Shown in pieces: positions 4,873 through 5,781 of a stretch of DNA of 5,781 nt. Source of the DNA: Oscillospiraceae bacterium (lineage in GTDB: Bacteria > Bacillota > Clostridia > Oscillospirales > Ruminococcaceae); contig JAIEDJ010000122.1 of NCBI GenBank assembly GCA_029068025.1, positions 1-5,781 on the forward strand, written 5' to 3'. The translations under genes and the position numbers were made by a program. Each line of letters opens with the position of its first letter. The stretch's first letter is position 1. The notes beneath the pieces were generated by a model, which did no database searches, was not told the DNA's origin, and saw only the letters and a list, made by a program, of their open reading frames with translations.

Positions 4873-5781
4873 ATGGAAAAGAACATTGCTGTTATCAAGG
4901 GTGACGGTATCGGTCCCGAGATCGTCACCGAGGCTATGAAGGTTCTCGACAAGGTTGCCGGGAAATTCGGGCATAAGTTCAACTATGAACAGCTTCTGAT
5001 GGGCGGCTGCTCTATCGACGCTAACGGAAAGCCGCTCACCGATGAGACCATAGAGCGCTGCAAGGCTTCCGATGCTGTTCTCATGGGAAGCATAGGCGGT
5101 GATACCACCACATCTCCGTGGTATAAGCTCCCGGCAAATCTCCGCCCGGAAGCCGGTCTTCTCGGACTTCGCAAGGCGTTGGGACTGTTCGCGAATCTGC
5201 GCCCGTGTCTGCTGTTCAAGCAGCTTTCGGGAGCGTGTCCGCTCAAAACCGAGATCAGCTCCAAGGGCTTCGATATGCTAATTATGCGCGAGCTGACGGG
5301 CGGTCTGTACTTCGGAAAGCGTTACACCGAGGAACGTGACGGCGTTATGGTTGCCGTTGATACTCTCGAATACAGCGAGCCCGAGATCCGCCGTATCGCG
5401 AAGAAAGCTTTTGAAGTGGCTATGCAGCGCCGCAAGAAGGTCACGAGCGTTGACAAAGCGAACGTTCTGGACTCTTCAAGACTGTGGAGGAAGGTCGTTG
5501 AGGACGTAGCTAAGGATTATCCCGAGGTAAAGCTCGAGCATATGCTGGTCGACAACAGCGCAATGCAGCTTGTCAAGGATCCCGCGCAGTTTGACGTTAT
5601 GGTAACGGAGAATATGTTCGGAGATATTCTTTCGGACGAGGCTTCGATGATCACCGGTTCTATCGGAATGCTGGCTTCCGCGAGCATGAACGAAACGAGC
5701 TTCGGTCTGTACGAGCCGAGCGGAGGTTCAGCGCCCGATATCGCGGGTCAGAACAAGGCAAATCCTATCGCAACGATTCTC
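4873..5781 (+). CDS. leuB: 3-isopropylmalate dehydrogenase (3' end outside window)
   Basis: LeuB oxidises and decarboxylates 3-isopropylmalate with NAD+ to 2-ketoisocaproate, the third step of leucine synthesis. The frame is open from ATG 4873 to the window edge, giving 303 residues of the usual 350-360, so only the last 50-odd are missing. Marks in order: KGDGIGPEI (9-17); the RPEAGLLGLRKALG run, the region that recognises the isopropyl side chain; RELTGGLYFGKR (139-150) with R139 and the catalytic Y146; catalytic K195 in VDKANVLDSS; and metal ligands D227 (VDNSAMQL), D251 and D255 (FGDILSDE). GLYEPSGGSAPDIAGQ near the edge is the cofactor loop. These features separate it from isocitrate and tartrate dehydrogenases. 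One slight oddity is GGDTTTSPW after MGSIGG, where many LeuB proteins have a GPKWD-like stretch. It is the last visible gene of the operon that starts at leuC. Confidence 0.97.
   Translation, partial: MEKNIAVIKGDGIGPEIVTEAMKVLDKVAGKFGHKFNYEQLLMGGCSIDANGKPLTDETIERCKASDAVLMGSIGGDTTTSPWYKLPANLRPEAGLLGLRKALGLFANLRPCLLFKQLSGACPLKTEISSKGFDMLIMRELTGGLYFGKRYTEERDGVMVAVDTLEYSEPEIRRIAKKAFEVAMQRRKKVTSVDKANVLDSSRLWRKVVEDVAKDYPEVKLEHMLVDNSAMQLVKDPAQFDVMVTENMFGDILSDEASMITGSIGMLASASMNETSFGLYEPSGGSAPDIAGQNKANPIATIL

Noticed and set aside
4869..4874. TATAAT just before and over the leuB start codon, as a possible internal promoter
   Set aside because: A promoter here would start transcription inside leuB, after its ATG, and would not produce the full protein. 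No good -35 box was seen at the right distance.

Overview
The window looks like a piece of a Clostridia chromosome, probably from a gut-type Ruminococcaceae or Oscillospiraceae relative. The grounds are a GatB protein (indirect Gln-tRNA synthesis), short split isopropylmalate isomerase subunits of the clostridial/archaeal type, strong AGGAGG-like ribosome binding sites and a near-consensus sigma-A promoter. The taxonomy is inferred from protein style and was not searched. All convincing genes lie on the plus strand and coding density is high.

Left part (1-1495): the 3' end of gatB (aminoacyl-tRNA amidotransferase subunit B) is followed after 4 nt by a small Nudix hydrolase gene and then by a SMI1/KNR4 (SUKH) family gene. 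A clear rho-independent terminator at 1460-1495 closes this unit. The two small genes have no promoter that I can see, so they probably ride on the gat transcript.

Middle (1496-3371): a promoter with TTTACA, a 17-nt spacer and an extended TATAAT drives leuC, then leuD. These are the large and small subunits of 3-isopropylmalate dehydratase, with all Fe-S ligands and signature motifs intact. The leader is only about 54 nt and has no room for a T-box or attenuator. A weak CodY-like site and an inverted repeat sit on the promoter.

Right part (3368-5781): between leuD and leuB lie three genes that are not leucine genes: two tandem, related GNAT acetyltransferases and a Tpt1/KptA RNA 2'-phosphotransferase with its catalytic residues intact. 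They are packed into the operon by two 4-nt ATGA overlaps and short gaps. leuB (3-isopropylmalate dehydrogenase) follows and runs off the window end after 303 codons. leuC, leuD and leuB catalyse the isomerisation and oxidation steps of leucine synthesis; leuA is not in the window. The GNAT-GNAT-kptA insert is the most unusual feature. No mobile element, CRISPR array, tRNA or rRNA gene was seen.
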